From: JBBSEZ01 sp038239195
Lineage (GTDB): Bacteria; Planctomycetota; Planctomycetia; Gemmatales; Gemmataceae
Assembly: GCA_038239195.1 (NCBI GenBank)
Contig: JBBSEZ010000108.1
Location: forward strand, 1-24,210
DNA length: 24,210 bases
Direction: 5' to 3'
Shown piece after piece: positions 7,196 through 19,114 of this stretch (positions are counted from its first letter, which is position 1; every line of letters begins with the position of its first letter). The position numbers and the translations under genes were made by a program. Under the pieces are notes generated by a model that was given only the letters and a program-made list of their open reading frames with translations, had not been told where the DNA came from and ran no database searches.

Positions 7196-9543
7196 ATGAG
7201 CACGACCGATTTCCCCGGGCTCTACCTGGGGCGCGAATACGACCTCGCCAAGACCGAGGTCCTTCCCAAGCCCGTCATCTACGACCCGCGCGACCTCACC
7301 ACGCACGGCGTTGTGGTCGGTATGACCGGCTCGGGCAAGACAGGCCTGTGCATCTCCTTGCTCGAAGAGCTCGCCATCGAAGGCGTCCCCTCCATCATCG
7401 TCGATCTCAAGGGCGACCTCACCAACCTCCTGCTCAACTTCCCCGGCATGCGCCAGGAGGACTTCGCCCCCTGGGTCAGCCCCGACGAGGCCCGCCGCAA
7501 GGGACTCTCCGTCGAGGAGCACGCCCGCAACCTCGCCGGCGCCTGGCAGAAGGGCCTCGCCGACTGGGGCCAGGACCGCGCCCGCGTCGCCGAGCTCCGC
7601 CTCTCCTCCGACTGGCGCCTCTACACCCCCGGCAGCGAGGCCGGCCTGTCCGTTTCCGTCATCCAGAACTTCAAGGCCCCCCGCGCCGACATTGGCCGCG
7701 AGGCCCTCAACGACAAGGTCGAATCGACGGCCACCGCCCTGCTCGGCCTGATGAAGATCACCGCCGACCCGGTCCAGTCGCGCGAGCACATTCTCATCGC
7801 CAACCTCCTCCTCAACGCCTGGTCGCAGCACGTCGATCTCGACCTCGCCCGCCTCATCGCTCAGATCCAGTCGCCTCCGCTGCGCAAGATCGGCACCTTC
7901 GACGTGGACATGTTCTACCCCGAGGAAGACCGCCTCAAGCTCGCCGTCACCCTCAACAACCTCCTCGCCTCCCCCAGCTTCTCCACCTGGATCGAGGGCG
8001 AGCCGCTCGACCTCGCCGCCATGCTCCGCGCGCCCGACGGCCGACCGCGCCAGCTCATCTTCTATCTCGCCCACCTCGACGACTCGCAGCGCATGTTCTT
8101 CCTCACGCTGTTGCTCCAGGAAGTCCTCACCTGGACGCGCAGCCAGCCCGGCTCGTCCAGGCTGCGCGCCCTGCTCTACCTCGATGAGGTCTTTGGGTAT
8201 CTGCCGCCGCACCCCGCCAACCCGCCGACCAAGGCGCCGCTGATGACGCTGCTCAAGCAGGCGCGGGCCTTCGGCGTCGGCATCCTCCTCGCCACGCAGA
8301 ACCCGGTCGATCTCGACTACAAGGCGCTGTCCAACGCCGGCACCTGGTTCGTCGGCAAGCTCCGCACCGACCGCGACAAGGCCCGCCTGCTCGAAGGCCT
8401 CGAAGGGCTCGACGCCGAGCACGGCAGCCTCACCGATCGGGGCTACCTGGACGCCGCCATCTCGGCCCTCGGCAACCAGGTCTTCCTGCTCCACGACGTC
8501 CACCGCGACGCGCCCGTTCTGTTCCACACCCGCTGGGCCCTGTCCTACCTCGCCGGCCCCTTGACGCGGGACCAACTCGTCCAACTCAAGGCCCTCCGCG
8601 GCGACCTCGCCCCCGCGGCCAACGGCGCCGCGCCGGCCCTCGCCGCCGGCGCCTGCCCGGCCTGTCGCGCGACCCACCCGGCGGAGGCACGCTTTTGCAT
8701 GCAGTGCGGCACCCCGCTGCCCGAACATGCCGCCGAGGTGGGGGCCGAAGGCGCCCAGGCCACGCGCGGCGCCGCCCACGTCCCGCCCATCTTGCCGCCG
8801 GGCACGGTCCAGTATTACCTGCCCGTCGCCCAGGCGCCCGCCAAGCAGGGGGCCGCCCTGGTCTACGAGCCGCGCCTGCTCGGCTTCGCCGACGTTACGC
8901 TGACCGACCGCACCCGCAAACTGGAGCGTCAGCTCGCCTTCCGCCTGCTGCTCCCTACTCCCGAGGCGGGCCGCCCCGCCCTCTGGGCCGAGGCCGAGCA
9001 GGTTTCCGACGCGCTGGAGCCAGCCATGCCCAACAACGAAAACGCGGTCTGGTCCGACGTGCCGGAGACGGCCAACGACCCGAAAAAACTGCGCGCCCTG
9101 GAGCGATCGTTCGCCAAACACCTCTACGACGACTCCGGCATCACGATCTACAACAACCGCTCGCTGGGCCTGACCAGCGAGCCGGGCGAGGGACTGGAGG
9201 CGTTCCTCCAGCGCTGCGTCGAGACCACCCGCACGCTGGCCGAGCCGGAGTTGGCGCCTGTCCGCGCCGAGCACCAGGACCGCGTCGAGGCCCTGCGCGT
9301 TGCCGAGGGCTCCAACTCGCCCAAGTCGGTCCAGGCCAGGGAGCGCTGGCACGCCGCGATGGAGAAGGTGATGGGCCCCTGGCAGAAGAAGGCGGAGGAC
9401 GTCAAGGAAGCGCGCCTCGAGGCGCGCAAGACCGGCATCCGCATCACGCACTTCGGGCTCGCCTGGGCGCCCGTCTGGTGCGCCGAAGGCCAGCGCGTCC
9501 CGGCCTACGCCATGGCGAAGTCCGCGGCCCAGGGGGCCGGCTC

Positions 9544-9547
<4 letters not shown>
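7196..9547 (+). CDS. HerA/FtsK-like ATPase with zinc ribbon
   Basis: A 783-residue protein. Walker A is GMTGSGKT (42-49), followed by a strand IIVDLKGDLTNLL; a probable Walker B is LLYLDE near residue 325-331, and the motif LLATQNPVDLDYKALSNAG that follows is typical of the HerA/VirB4 ATPase group. A zinc ribbon (CPAC...CMQC) lies at about 488-506. The C-terminal third is a charged, partly helical region I do not recognise. The ATG at 7196 has GAGG 7 nt upstream. The stop overlaps the next gene start (ATGA), so translation is probably coupled to the histidine kinase. HerA-like enzymes pump or unwind DNA or act in secretion and defence; its exact role here is unknown. No NurA-like nuclease is nearby. 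Confidence 0.85.
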
Positions 9548-12413
<2,866 letters not shown>

Positions 12414-12421
12414 AGGGCGCC

Positions 12422-12799
12422 ATGCCGAAGATCCTGCTGGTCGAGGACAACGAAGAGAATCGCGACGCCCTGTCGCGGCGCCTGGTGCGCCGGGGCTACG
12501 AGGTGGTCCACGCCGGCGACGGCGCGCAGGGCGTCGCGCTCGCCAGGTCCGAACGCCCCGATCTGGTGCTGATGGACCTCAACCTGCCGCTTATGGACGG
12601 CTGGGAGGCGACGCGACAGATCCGGGCCACGCCCGAGACGGGCGCCGTGCCGGTGATCGCCCTGACGGCCCACGCCATCACGGGCGACCGGGAGAAGGCG
12701 CTGGCGGCGGGCTGCTCCGACTACCACACCAAGCCGGTCGAATTGCCCCGGCTGCTCGAACAGATGGAGGCGCTGCTGAAGAAGGCCGCGCCAGGGTGA
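12422..12799 (+). CDS. Single-domain response regulator (CheY-like)
   Basis: A 125-residue receiver domain with no output domain. The acidic pair is Glu8 and Asp9, the phosphoacceptor Asp52 (LVLMDLNLP), the switch Thr82 and the conserved Lys104-Pro105 pair. All functional residues are present. It starts 8 nt after the hybrid kinase stop with AGAGGG just upstream, so it is the third gene of the operon and the natural final phosphate acceptor, or a phosphate sink, of the hybrid kinase. The closest types by look are the DivK/Spo0F-like stand-alone receivers. Confidence 0.93.
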   Translation: MPKILLVEDNEENRDALSRRLVRRGYEVVHAGDGAQGVALARSERPDLVLMDLNLPLMDGWEATRQIRATPETGAVPVIALTAHAITGDREKALAAGCSDYHTKPVELPRLLEQMEALLKKAAPG

Positions 12800-12806
12800 C
12801 GCGAAA

Positions 12807-14192
12807 CTACCGCCGAATTCGATTCCCCATCACGAACCCCAGCAGCCCCGTCAATGCAATGCCGAGGAGCGCCTGCGCGCCCGTCAGCAGGTGAACCAAC
12901 ACGTCGCGCGGCTGGAGGGTCACTGCGGGGGTGCCCGACGTCGTCATCGCCATCAGGCTGAATACCGCCAGGTCGATGGGATCGCGCGTCGGCTCCCGCA
13001 CCGGCCCGGCCGGCGTCTCCACGACGCGGACCACGCTGCCGGTGATCGCGTACAGCAGCATGAAGCCCAGGTAGACCGCGAAGAGCGAGCAGAGCACGCG
13101 CGGAACGCTCTCGCCGTAATCGCACACCCATTCGACGAGCTGGTCGATGCCGAAGCGCACGTAGAGGCCGGCCGACTCGCGCCAGCCGCCGGCGCGGCGG
13201 GCGGCCCGCGCCTTCTGTAGCGCGTCCCACTTCTGCATGCGCCGCTTCTTGCGGTAGGCCCAGCTCGCGGCGTCGGTGTCGCCCAGTTCCTCGAAGTTGC
13301 GCTCCAGGGCGAGATAGCCTTTGCGGGCCTCCTCGTACTCCCCCGCCAGTTCCTCGCCGATGGCGCCCCCCAGTTGCTCCTGTTGCATCCGGGTCTTCTC
13401 CAGCCAGGCCCCCCCCAGGTGGGCGTGGGCCACGTCGCACGTGGTCAGGACGGCCCCTTGGAGGTGGGCCTCGCGCAGCACGGCGTCGCGCAGGCACGCC
13501 CCCTCCAGGTGGGCGGCCTGCAGGTCGGCGCCGCGCAGGCAGGCCCCCTGGAAGTTCGCCTTGCCCAGGCGGGCCTGCCGGAGGTCGGCGCCGGTCAGGT
13601 CGGCGCCGCGCGCCGACGCCTCGGCCAGGATGGCGCCGCGCAGGTCGGCCTTGGCGAGCGAACAGCCTTCGAGGTCGGCGCCCCACAGGTCGGCGCCGCG
13701 CAGGTCGGCGTTCTCGAGGATGGCGCCCCGGAGGTTGGCGAAGCGCAGGGAGGCCCCGCGCAGGTCGGCCTCCTCGAGCAGGGCATCGCGGAGGTCCACC
13801 TCGCCCAGCGCGGCCCCCTGGAGCCGGGCGCCTGCCAGGTCGGCCGCGCGCAGGTTGGCCCGCTCCAGCAGGGCGCCGCGCAGGTCGGCCTTGCGCAAGA
13901 CCGCCCCCGGCAGCTTGGCCTCGCGGAGGTTAAGCGCCTGGCGCTCGGCGTGCCACCAAGCCTGATCGTCCCCGGCCGCTTGCCGGCGCGCCTGCAAGGC
14001 CTCCGGCCCGAGCTCGATCATCGTGAGCACCGCCCCCTGCCCGGCGAGGAGCGGTAGACAAAGGCGACCGCCGCGTTCCGCGAGGAGCCGCAGCACGACC
14101 TCGGCTCGTCCGGCGGGACTTCCGGCGGCGAGGGCCTCGTACACCTCGGCGGGGACGGAGCGATCTTGGCTGTCGAGCAGACTTTCGGACAT
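12807..14192 (-). CDS. Pentapeptide-repeat protein fused to two-helix pore-like domain
   Basis: A 461-residue protein. Residues 1-86 are a helical cap; about 87-270 are some 36 pentapeptide repeats (A-D/N-L-x-x), predicted to form a right-handed beta helix. Residues 284-320 (YEEARKGYLALERNF...WAYRKKRRMQK) resemble a short helical linker seen in related proteins. The C-terminus has a membrane helix (about 364-386), a short re-entrant-like segment (about 406-422) and another helix (431-456), the plan of a two-TM ion channel. Where K+ channels have TxGYGD, it has TTSGTP (417-422), so the selectivity filter is not canonical. The ATG at 14192 has a GAGGGGG ribosome binding site. It converges with the response regulator with a 7-nt gap. 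Confidence 0.88.
   Translation of the reverse strand: MSESLLDSQDRSVPAEVYEALAAGSPAGRAEVVLRLLAERGGRLCLPLLAGQGAVLTMIELGPEALQARRQAAGDDQAWWHAERQALNLREAKLPGAVLRKADLRGALLERANLRAADLAGARLQGAALGEVDLRDALLEEADLRGASLRFANLRGAILENADLRGADLWGADLEGCSLAKADLRGAILAEASARGADLTGADLRQARLGKANFQGACLRGADLQAAHLEGACLRDAVLREAHLQGAVLTTCDVAHAHLGGAWLEKTRMQQEQLGGAIGEELAGEYEEARKGYLALERNFEELGDTDAASWAYRKKRRMQKWDALQKARAARRAGGWRESAGLYVRFGIDQLVEWVCDYGESVPRVLCSLFAVYLGFMLLYAITGSVVRVVETPAGPVREPTRDPIDLAVFSLMAMTTSGTPAVTLQPRDVLVHLLTGAQALLGIALTGLLGFVMGNRIRR
13383..13934 (-). repeat. Pentapeptide-repeat DNA with 15/30-bp period
   Basis: The coding DNA for the beta helix shows strong 15-bp and 30-bp periodicity (recurrent GCGCAGGTCGGC on the plus strand). 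It is coding repeat, not CRISPR: units are contiguous with no unique spacers. Confidence 0.9.
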
Positions 14193-14224
14193 GAGAGCCC
14201 CCTCGCCTTCACTCCGCCCGCAGC

Positions 14225-14257
14225 ACGCCCACCCCTTCGCGGAGAAGGCGTGGGCGT
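14225..14257. repeat. REP-like hairpin in divergent intergenic region
   Basis: ACGCCCAC (14225-14232) pairs with GTGGGCGT (14250-14257); inside, after one C:C mismatch, CCTTC pairs with GAAGG around the loop GCGGA. It lies in the 155-bp gap between the divergent pentapeptide and dehydrogenase genes. Short palindromes of this sort are commonly dispersed in GC-rich planctomycete genomes. It could also act in the 5' leader of either gene. Confidence 0.65.
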
Positions 14258-14347
14258 AGGCAAGATAGGCGCGAGCCCATAGAGAATCAACAGAGGGGCC
14301 GGCGCCCCCGCTTCGCGCCGCTGTCTGCCAACGGAGAAGGCCTCATC

Positions 14348-16744
14348 ATGCGTCCTCTGTTCTTGCTGGCCCTGTCCCTGCACGTCCTGGCGCCGCCCGC
14401 CCGCGCCGCCGAGCCGGCCTACGGCATCGACAAGCGCGTGCCGTGGACGACCTCGCGCGTGGTCGGCTCGCCAAGCCCGCCGCTCCCCTACCGCGTTCAG
14501 CGGACATTTGCCCGCCTCAAAGTCCCCTGCCCCATCGCCGTCGCCCACGAGCCGGGCACCGCCAACCTCCTCCTTATCCACCAGCTCTTCCCCTGGGGCG
14601 GCACCGGCCGCGTGCTGCGCCTGAAAGATGACCCAGCCGCCGACAAGTTCGCGCTGGTCCTCGACCTCGACCGCATCGCCTACGGATTGGCCTTCCACCC
14701 CGACTACCGCAAGAACGGCTACCTCTACGTCGGCGCCAACGGCCCGACCAGCGCCAAGCGCAAGACGACGCGAGTCACGCGGTACACGGTGGCGCGCAAG
14801 CCGCCCCACGCCATCGAGCCGAAGTCGGAGAAGGTCATTATCGAGTGGGCGTCCGATGGCCATAACGGCGGCGACCTGGCGTTCGGCCCCGACGGCATGC
14901 TCTACGTCACCTCCGGCGATGGGACGTCCGACTCCGATACCGACCTGGCCGGGCAGGACGTGACGCGCCTCCTCGCCAAGGTGCTGCGCATCGACGTGGA
15001 CCGCCCCGATCCCGGCAAGGGCTACTCCGTCCCCGCCGACAATCCGTTCGTGAAGACCAAGGGCGTGCGCCCCGAGACGTGGGCGTACGGCTTCCGCAAC
15101 CCGTGGCGCATCCACGTGGACGGGCCGACAGGCGACGTGTGGGTGGGCAACAACGGCCAGGACCTGTGGGAGCAGGTCTACCTCGTGAAAAAGGGGGCGA
15201 ACTACGGCTGGAGCCTCGTCGAGGGCGGCCGACCGTTCTACCCGAACCGCAAGCGCGGCCCCACGCCGATCTCGAAGCCGATCGCCGACCACCCGCACTC
15301 GGAGATGCGCTCGCTGACGGGGGGCGTCGTCTACCGCGGGACGAAACTGCCCGACCTCCGGGGCGCCTACGTCTACGGCGACTGGTCCACCGGCCGCATC
15401 TGGGGCATCCGCCACAAGGCAGGCCGGGTCACGTGGCACCAGGAGCTGGCGAGCAGCACGCTCCAGATCACCGGCTTCGGCCTCGACGCGCACGGCGAAC
15501 TGCTCATCGTCGATCACGGCGGAGGGCTCTACCGCCTCGAAGCGACTGCGCGCCAGGCGAGGCCGGCGAAGTTCCCGACCAGGCTGAGCGAGACGGGCAT
15601 CTTCGCGTCGGTCAAGGACCATCGCGCGCAGCCGGGGCTGATCCCTTACTCGGTCAATGCCGCCCTGTGGTCCGACAACGCCTTCAAGGAGCGCTTCCTC
15701 GGCCTGCCGGGCCTGACGCAGATCGACTTCACCGCCTCGCGCGGCTGGAACTTCCCCGAAGGGACCGTGCTGGTCAAGACGTTCTCCCTCGACGCTCCCG
15801 CCGGGAAGCGCCGGCGCGTCGAGACGCGCCTGCTGACGAAACAGCAGGGCCAGTGGGTGGGCTACTCCTACGCCTGGAACGACGAGCAGACCGACGCGGC
15901 CCTCGTGGGCGAGGCGGGCCTCGACCGGCCCGTCGAGGTGAGCGACGCGAAGGCGCCGGGTGGGCGGCGCAAGCAGACGTGGCGCTTTCCGAGCCGGGCC
16001 GAGTGCATGGTCTGCCACAGCCGGGCCGCCAACTTCGTCCTCGGGCTCTCTACGTTGCAGATGAACAAAGTCCACGACTACGGCAAGGTGTCGGACAACC
16101 AGCTGCGCACCCTGGAGCACCTGGACGTCTTCCGCATCAGCGCCCTCGACCACACCGCCGAGGCGCGGCGCGTGGTCGAGGGCATTGCCGACGCCCTCGA
16201 AGGTCTGGGGCGAGCGGTTGGGGCCGGTGCCGTGGCGGGCAAGCGCGGCGCGGACGGCTGGCGGACGGCCCGGGGCGCGGCGGGCAAGCCGATCGACTGG
16301 CTGGAGAAGCGCCTGCGCGACAAGCCGCGCCACGGCACGCTCCTGCCGAAGCGGCCGGAGGCCTACGGCCGACTGGTCGATCCTTACGACGCGCGGCAGC
16401 CCCTCGAAGCGCGAGCCCGGTCGTACCTCCACGCCAACTGCGCCCAGTGCCACGTCGAGGCCGGCGGCGGGAACGCCACGCTGGAGATGGAGATCACCAC
16501 GAAGCGCGGGCGGACCAACCTCTTCGGCACGATACCGCGGCACGACGCCTTCGGGATCGTGGGCGCGAAGATCATCGCCCCGGGCGAGCCGGAGAAGTCG
16601 GTGCTGTATCTGCGGATGGCGCGGCGAGGCCCCGGGCAGATGCCGCCGCTGGCGACGTCGCTGCCGGACCGCGAGGCGGTGCTGATGCTGCGCGAGTGGA
16701 TCGCGCGAATGGAGAAGCGCAAGGGGAGCCAGCTCGGGAGATAA
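14348..16744 (+). CDS. Secreted PQQ-type sugar dehydrogenase with two c-haem motifs
   Basis: A 798-residue exported protein. A signal peptide ends near residue 20-21 (PPARA-AEP). The N-terminal half is a glucose/sorbosone dehydrogenase-type six-bladed propeller: catalytic-type His172 in SDGHNGGDLAFGPDG, and YGFRNPWR (247-254). The C-terminal half has two CxxCH haem c sites, CMVCH (553-557) and CAQCH (698-702); Met765 in GPGQMPP is a likely axial ligand for the second. Oxidation of an aldose or other alcohol outside the cytoplasmic membrane with electrons passed to its own haems is expected from family knowledge; the substrate is unknown. The ATG at 14348 has GGAGAAGG upstream. It is followed 3 nt later by another secreted CxxCH protein. 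Confidence 0.9.
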   Translation: MRPLFLLALSLHVLAPPARAAEPAYGIDKRVPWTTSRVVGSPSPPLPYRVQRTFARLKVPCPIAVAHEPGTANLLLIHQLFPWGGTGRVLRLKDDPAADKFALVLDLDRIAYGLAFHPDYRKNGYLYVGANGPTSAKRKTTRVTRYTVARKPPHAIEPKSEKVIIEWASDGHNGGDLAFGPDGMLYVTSGDGTSDSDTDLAGQDVTRLLAKVLRIDVDRPDPGKGYSVPADNPFVKTKGVRPETWAYGFRNPWRIHVDGPTGDVWVGNNGQDLWEQVYLVKKGANYGWSLVEGGRPFYPNRKRGPTPISKPIADHPHSEMRSLTGGVVYRGTKLPDLRGAYVYGDWSTGRIWGIRHKAGRVTWHQELASSTLQITGFGLDAHGELLIVDHGGGLYRLEATARQARPAKFPTRLSETGIFASVKDHRAQPGLIPYSVNAALWSDNAFKERFLGLPGLTQIDFTASRGWNFPEGTVLVKTFSLDAPAGKRRRVETRLLTKQQGQWVGYSYAWNDEQTDAALVGEAGLDRPVEVSDAKAPGGRRKQTWRFPSRAECMVCHSRAANFVLGLSTLQMNKVHDYGKVSDNQLRTLEHLDVFRISALDHTAEARRVVEGIADALEGLGRAVGAGAVAGKRGADGWRTARGAAGKPIDWLEKRLRDKPRHGTLLPKRPEAYGRLVDPYDARQPLEARARSYLHANCAQCHVEAGGGNATLEMEITTKRGRTNLFGTIPRHDAFGIVGAKIIAPGEPEKSVLYLRMARRGPGQMPPLATSLPDREAVLMLREWIARMEKRKGSQLGR

Positions 16745-16747
16745 GCG

Positions 16748-17692
16748 ATGTTCACCCTCTCCCTTGTCCTCCTGGCGACGAGCCCAGGCGCCGCCCCGCC
16801 CGTCCCGCCCACGCCGGAGGAGCGCGCCCTCGCCTACCTGGCCCGCGAAGTGCCGCGCTGGCACCGGGAGAACCGCTGCCATTCCTGCCACCACAACGGC
16901 GACGCGGCCCGGGCCCTCTACGCCGCCGTGCGCCTCGGCCGGCCCGTCCCGCCGGGCGCGCTGGCGGAGACCACCGCCTGGCTCCAGCGCCCGGCCGGCT
17001 GGGACCGCAACGGCGGCGACGGGCCCTTCAGCGACAAAAAGCTGGCCCGGCTCCAGTTCGCCGCGGCCCTCGCCGAGGCGCGCGACGCCGGGCTGGCGAA
17101 GGACGAGCGCGCGTTGCAGCACGCCGCCCGCCTCGTGGCGGAGTTGCAAGACAAGGATGGCCCCTGGCGCGTGGTCCCTGCGGGCACGCTCGGCTCTCCC
17201 ACCACGCACGGCACGGCCCTGGCCACTCACCTCGCCCGCCGCACGCTCCAGCGCGCCGGGGCAGGTCGCTACAAGGAGGCAGTCGCAAAGGCCGACGCCT
17301 GGCTCCGCAAGGCGCCGGTCGATACGGTCCTCGACGCGGCGGCGGTGCTCCTGGCGCTGGGCAAGGCGAGCGATGCCGGGGCCGTGGCGCAGAAGCGGCG
17401 CTGCCTGGAGCGGCTCCGCAAGGGCGAGCCCCGCGACGGCGGTTGGGGGCCCTACGTCAGCTCGTCGCCGGAGGTGTTCGACACGGCGCTGGTCCTGCTC
17501 GCCCTGGCCGGGCAGGAGCAGACGGCCGAGGTGAGGGCGTGGACCAGGCGCGGCCGCGCCACTCTCCTGGCCGCGCAGGAAAAGGACGGGAGCTGGACCG
17601 AAACGACGCGCCCGTCGGGGGCGGAGAGCTACGCCCAGCGGCTCTCGACGTCGGCGTGGGCCACGCTTGCGCTGCTGGCCACCTGCAAATGA
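16748..17692 (+). CDS. Secreted prenyltransferase/squalene-cyclase-like repeat protein with CxxCH
   Basis: A 314-residue protein with an N-terminal signal-like segment (MFTLSLVLLATSPGAA). CHSCHH at 44-49 gives a CxxCH site (Cys44, Cys47, His48), which could bind haem c. The rest is helical repeat with two QW-like motifs, DGGWGPYVSS and QEKDGSW, typical of the squalene cyclase/prenyltransferase alpha-alpha toroid; the catalytic DxDD motif of squalene-hopene cyclases is not seen, so cyclase activity is not supported. It begins 3 nt after the dehydrogenase stop, with a ribosome binding site (GGGAG) overlapping the end of that gene. This tight coupling suggests a shared extracytoplasmic redox or scaffold function. 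Confidence 0.8.
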   Translation: MFTLSLVLLATSPGAAPPVPPTPEERALAYLAREVPRWHRENRCHSCHHNGDAARALYAAVRLGRPVPPGALAETTAWLQRPAGWDRNGGDGPFSDKKLARLQFAAALAEARDAGLAKDERALQHAARLVAELQDKDGPWRVVPAGTLGSPTTHGTALATHLARRTLQRAGAGRYKEAVAKADAWLRKAPVDTVLDAAAVLLALGKASDAGAVAQKRRCLERLRKGEPRDGGWGPYVSSSPEVFDTALVLLALAGQEQTAEVRAWTRRGRATLLAAQEKDGSWTETTRPSGAESYAQRLSTSAWATLALLATCK

Positions 17693-17735
17693 ACGATCGG
17701 GGTGGATCGTGTTGCCGAACGCTTCTACGAAGCGT
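17693..17735. terminator. Two hairpins in a convergent gap (possible bidirectional terminator)
   Basis: The 53-bp gap between two converging genes holds ACGATC/GATCGT (17693-17698 with 17705-17710) and ACGCTTC/GAAGCGT (17719-17725 with 17729-17735). Neither has a good T tract on either strand, so they may block read-through or protect 3' ends rather than act as classic intrinsic terminators. Confidence 0.5.
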
Positions 17736-17745
17736 CGCTAAACGA

Positions 17746-18948
17746 TCACTTCTTCACTCGAAACGGCACCTTGACCGTCGCCAGCTTCACCACACGCTCC
17801 ACCGGGCGCAGCACGTCCACCTCGAACGGCCGGCCGATGCTGTTACCGGAGCGGTCCTCCAGGCGCGTGTCTGCCACCAGTTCATGCGCCCCCGCGCGCC
17901 AGGGCCTGTCCGGCGCGAAGAGCCAGACCGTCTCGCCCTCGGTCACCGCCACCTTGCCCGGCACCTTCCTCCCCGCCGCATCGACCACCCACAGGAGCCG
18001 CTGGAGCAGGGCGTGGTCCATCGGCTTGGGGAACGTCACGCGCAAGGGGGCCCGCGTGTCCGCAGCGGGGGGCCTGAGCTTCCACGTCTTGACGTCGGGC
18101 GGCGCATCGTCGGGGGGGCCGGCGGCGAACGTCTTGCGAAACGCCGCCTTGAGAGGGGCGCCCTCGGCGTCGAGCCACGTCCGCTCGATGACGAGGGTAT
18201 AGCGCTTGCCCTCTTCGAGCACCGGGCCGACCTCCTCGCGCGGCTTCAGGCCGCGCTTGATCCGACCGGGGTCGAAGAAGACGGTCAGGCGCGTGCCGTC
18301 GGGGGCCCACAGCTCCTGGTCCAATTCGAGGAAGGGCAAGTCGATCGGCTTGCCCCTGGCGTCGAGCAGTTTGATGTGGCGGTAGCAGTCGCCCTGGCTC
18401 ATGGGGGCCGAGAAGTGCAGGTAGAACTTCAGCAGGTTCTCGGGCATCCGGTCCCCGCTCGGGTAGACCTGCGCCACCACCGCCGTCGGCTTGCGTTCCG
18501 GCCTCGGGATCGAGAGCACCACCGCGACAGGCCTCCGCCCAGCCCCGCCAGGCAGCGCGGCCGGGTTGAAGACCGCCCGGTAGCGCACCCCTTTCGCCAG
18601 AGGGAAGCGCGGCGCAAAGCGGAGCGCTCCCTTCTCGACGCGATGCGAGCCCAGCATGGCGAGCTGGCCGTCCTCCCTCTTGCGATGCACCGAGACCCGC
18701 AGCACTTCCTCCCACTTCTCCGCCCCCGGCGCCAGCCGCGCCAGCCAGGCCAGGTCCTCCTTGCGCAGCCCCGTCACGTCCACCGTGGGCCCGCCCTTCC
18801 CCTCCTGATTCAGGCGGATCGAGGGGCCCGCTATCTTGACGAGCTTCGGCGGAGGGCTCGCTTCGCGAGAGAACAAAGCGTCGGTCCCGACCCAGGCGGT
18901 CAGCGCGACGGCGGACAGAAAGCCCCAGAACGCATGTCCTCTGTTCAC
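17746..18948 (-). CDS. Secreted or anchored protein with Ig-like (SbsA-type) domains, unknown function
   Basis: A 400-residue protein with an N-terminal hydrophobic segment (residues about 7-25) that is either a signal peptide or an anchor. The rest is beta-rich; two sections, near FYLHFSAPMSQGDCYRH and LRVTFPKPMDHALLQ, have the look of SbsA/Big_5-type Ig-like domains, in which a strand reading ...F(S/P)xPM... recurs. No catalytic motif is seen. The start is GTG at 18948, chosen because GGGAGG lies about 7 nt upstream and the hydrophobic leader begins there. It lies downstream of another secreted protein gene on the same strand, 166 bp apart. Confidence 0.72.
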   Translation of the reverse strand: MNRGHAFWGFLSAVALTAWVGTDALFSREASPPPKLVKIAGPSIRLNQEGKGGPTVDVTGLRKEDLAWLARLAPGAEKWEEVLRVSVHRKREDGQLAMLGSHRVEKGALRFAPRFPLAKGVRYRAVFNPAALPGGAGRRPVAVVLSIPRPERKPTAVVAQVYPSGDRMPENLLKFYLHFSAPMSQGDCYRHIKLLDARGKPIDLPFLELDQELWAPDGTRLTVFFDPGRIKRGLKPREEVGPVLEEGKRYTLVIERTWLDAEGAPLKAAFRKTFAAGPPDDAPPDVKTWKLRPPAADTRAPLRVTFPKPMDHALLQRLLWVVDAAGRKVPGKVAVTEGETVWLFAPDRPWRAGAHELVADTRLEDRSGNSIGRPFEVDVLRPVERVVKLATVKVPFRVKK

Positions 18949-18992
18949 GGCAAGGCCTCCCTCTTTAGGCGAGCGGCAGGACCTGGTTTGCT

Positions 18993-19020
18993 GGAGGACG
19001 GCTCGGGAGGGCCGTCCTCC
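18993..19020. repeat. Perfect 10-bp stem hairpin
   Basis: GGAGGACGGC (18993-19002) pairs with GCCGTCCTCC (19011-19020) around an 8-nt loop, in the gap upstream of the GTG-start gene. No T tract follows. It may be a REP-type element or a 5' leader structure. Confidence 0.65.
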
Positions 19021-19057
19021 AAGGACGCCTTTTCCTGCCGGTCTCCTTACGGACGAA

Positions 19058-19086
19058 GGATGAACCAGAACGCATCTGATTCATCC
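19058..19086 (-). terminator. Candidate terminator hairpin after the 19115-20227 gene
   Basis: GGATGAA pairs with TTCATCC, with a second CAG/CTG step after one mismatch and a 7-nt loop. It lies 29 bp past the stop of the upstream minus-strand gene. The following bases are only weakly T-rich, so termination is plausible but not certain. Confidence 0.45.
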
Positions 19087-19114
19087 CTCTTCCTTCATCC
19101 TTCCGACGAAGTAG

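Noticed and set aside
5749..8187. Long plus-strand open frame spanning the kinase gene and the ATPase gene
   Set aside because: Low-complexity His/Arg/Pro composition and conflict with two well-supported genes on both sides of the divergent region.
13383..13934. Regularly spaced repeats that could suggest a CRISPR array
   Set aside because: The 15/30-bp units are contiguous without unique spacers, and they encode the A-D-L-x-x pentapeptide pattern in frame.
14018..17230. A long minus-strand open frame antisense to the dehydrogenase operon
   Set aside because: No protein-like pattern; the opposite strand encodes signal peptides, haem motifs and propeller motifs with proper ribosome binding sites.
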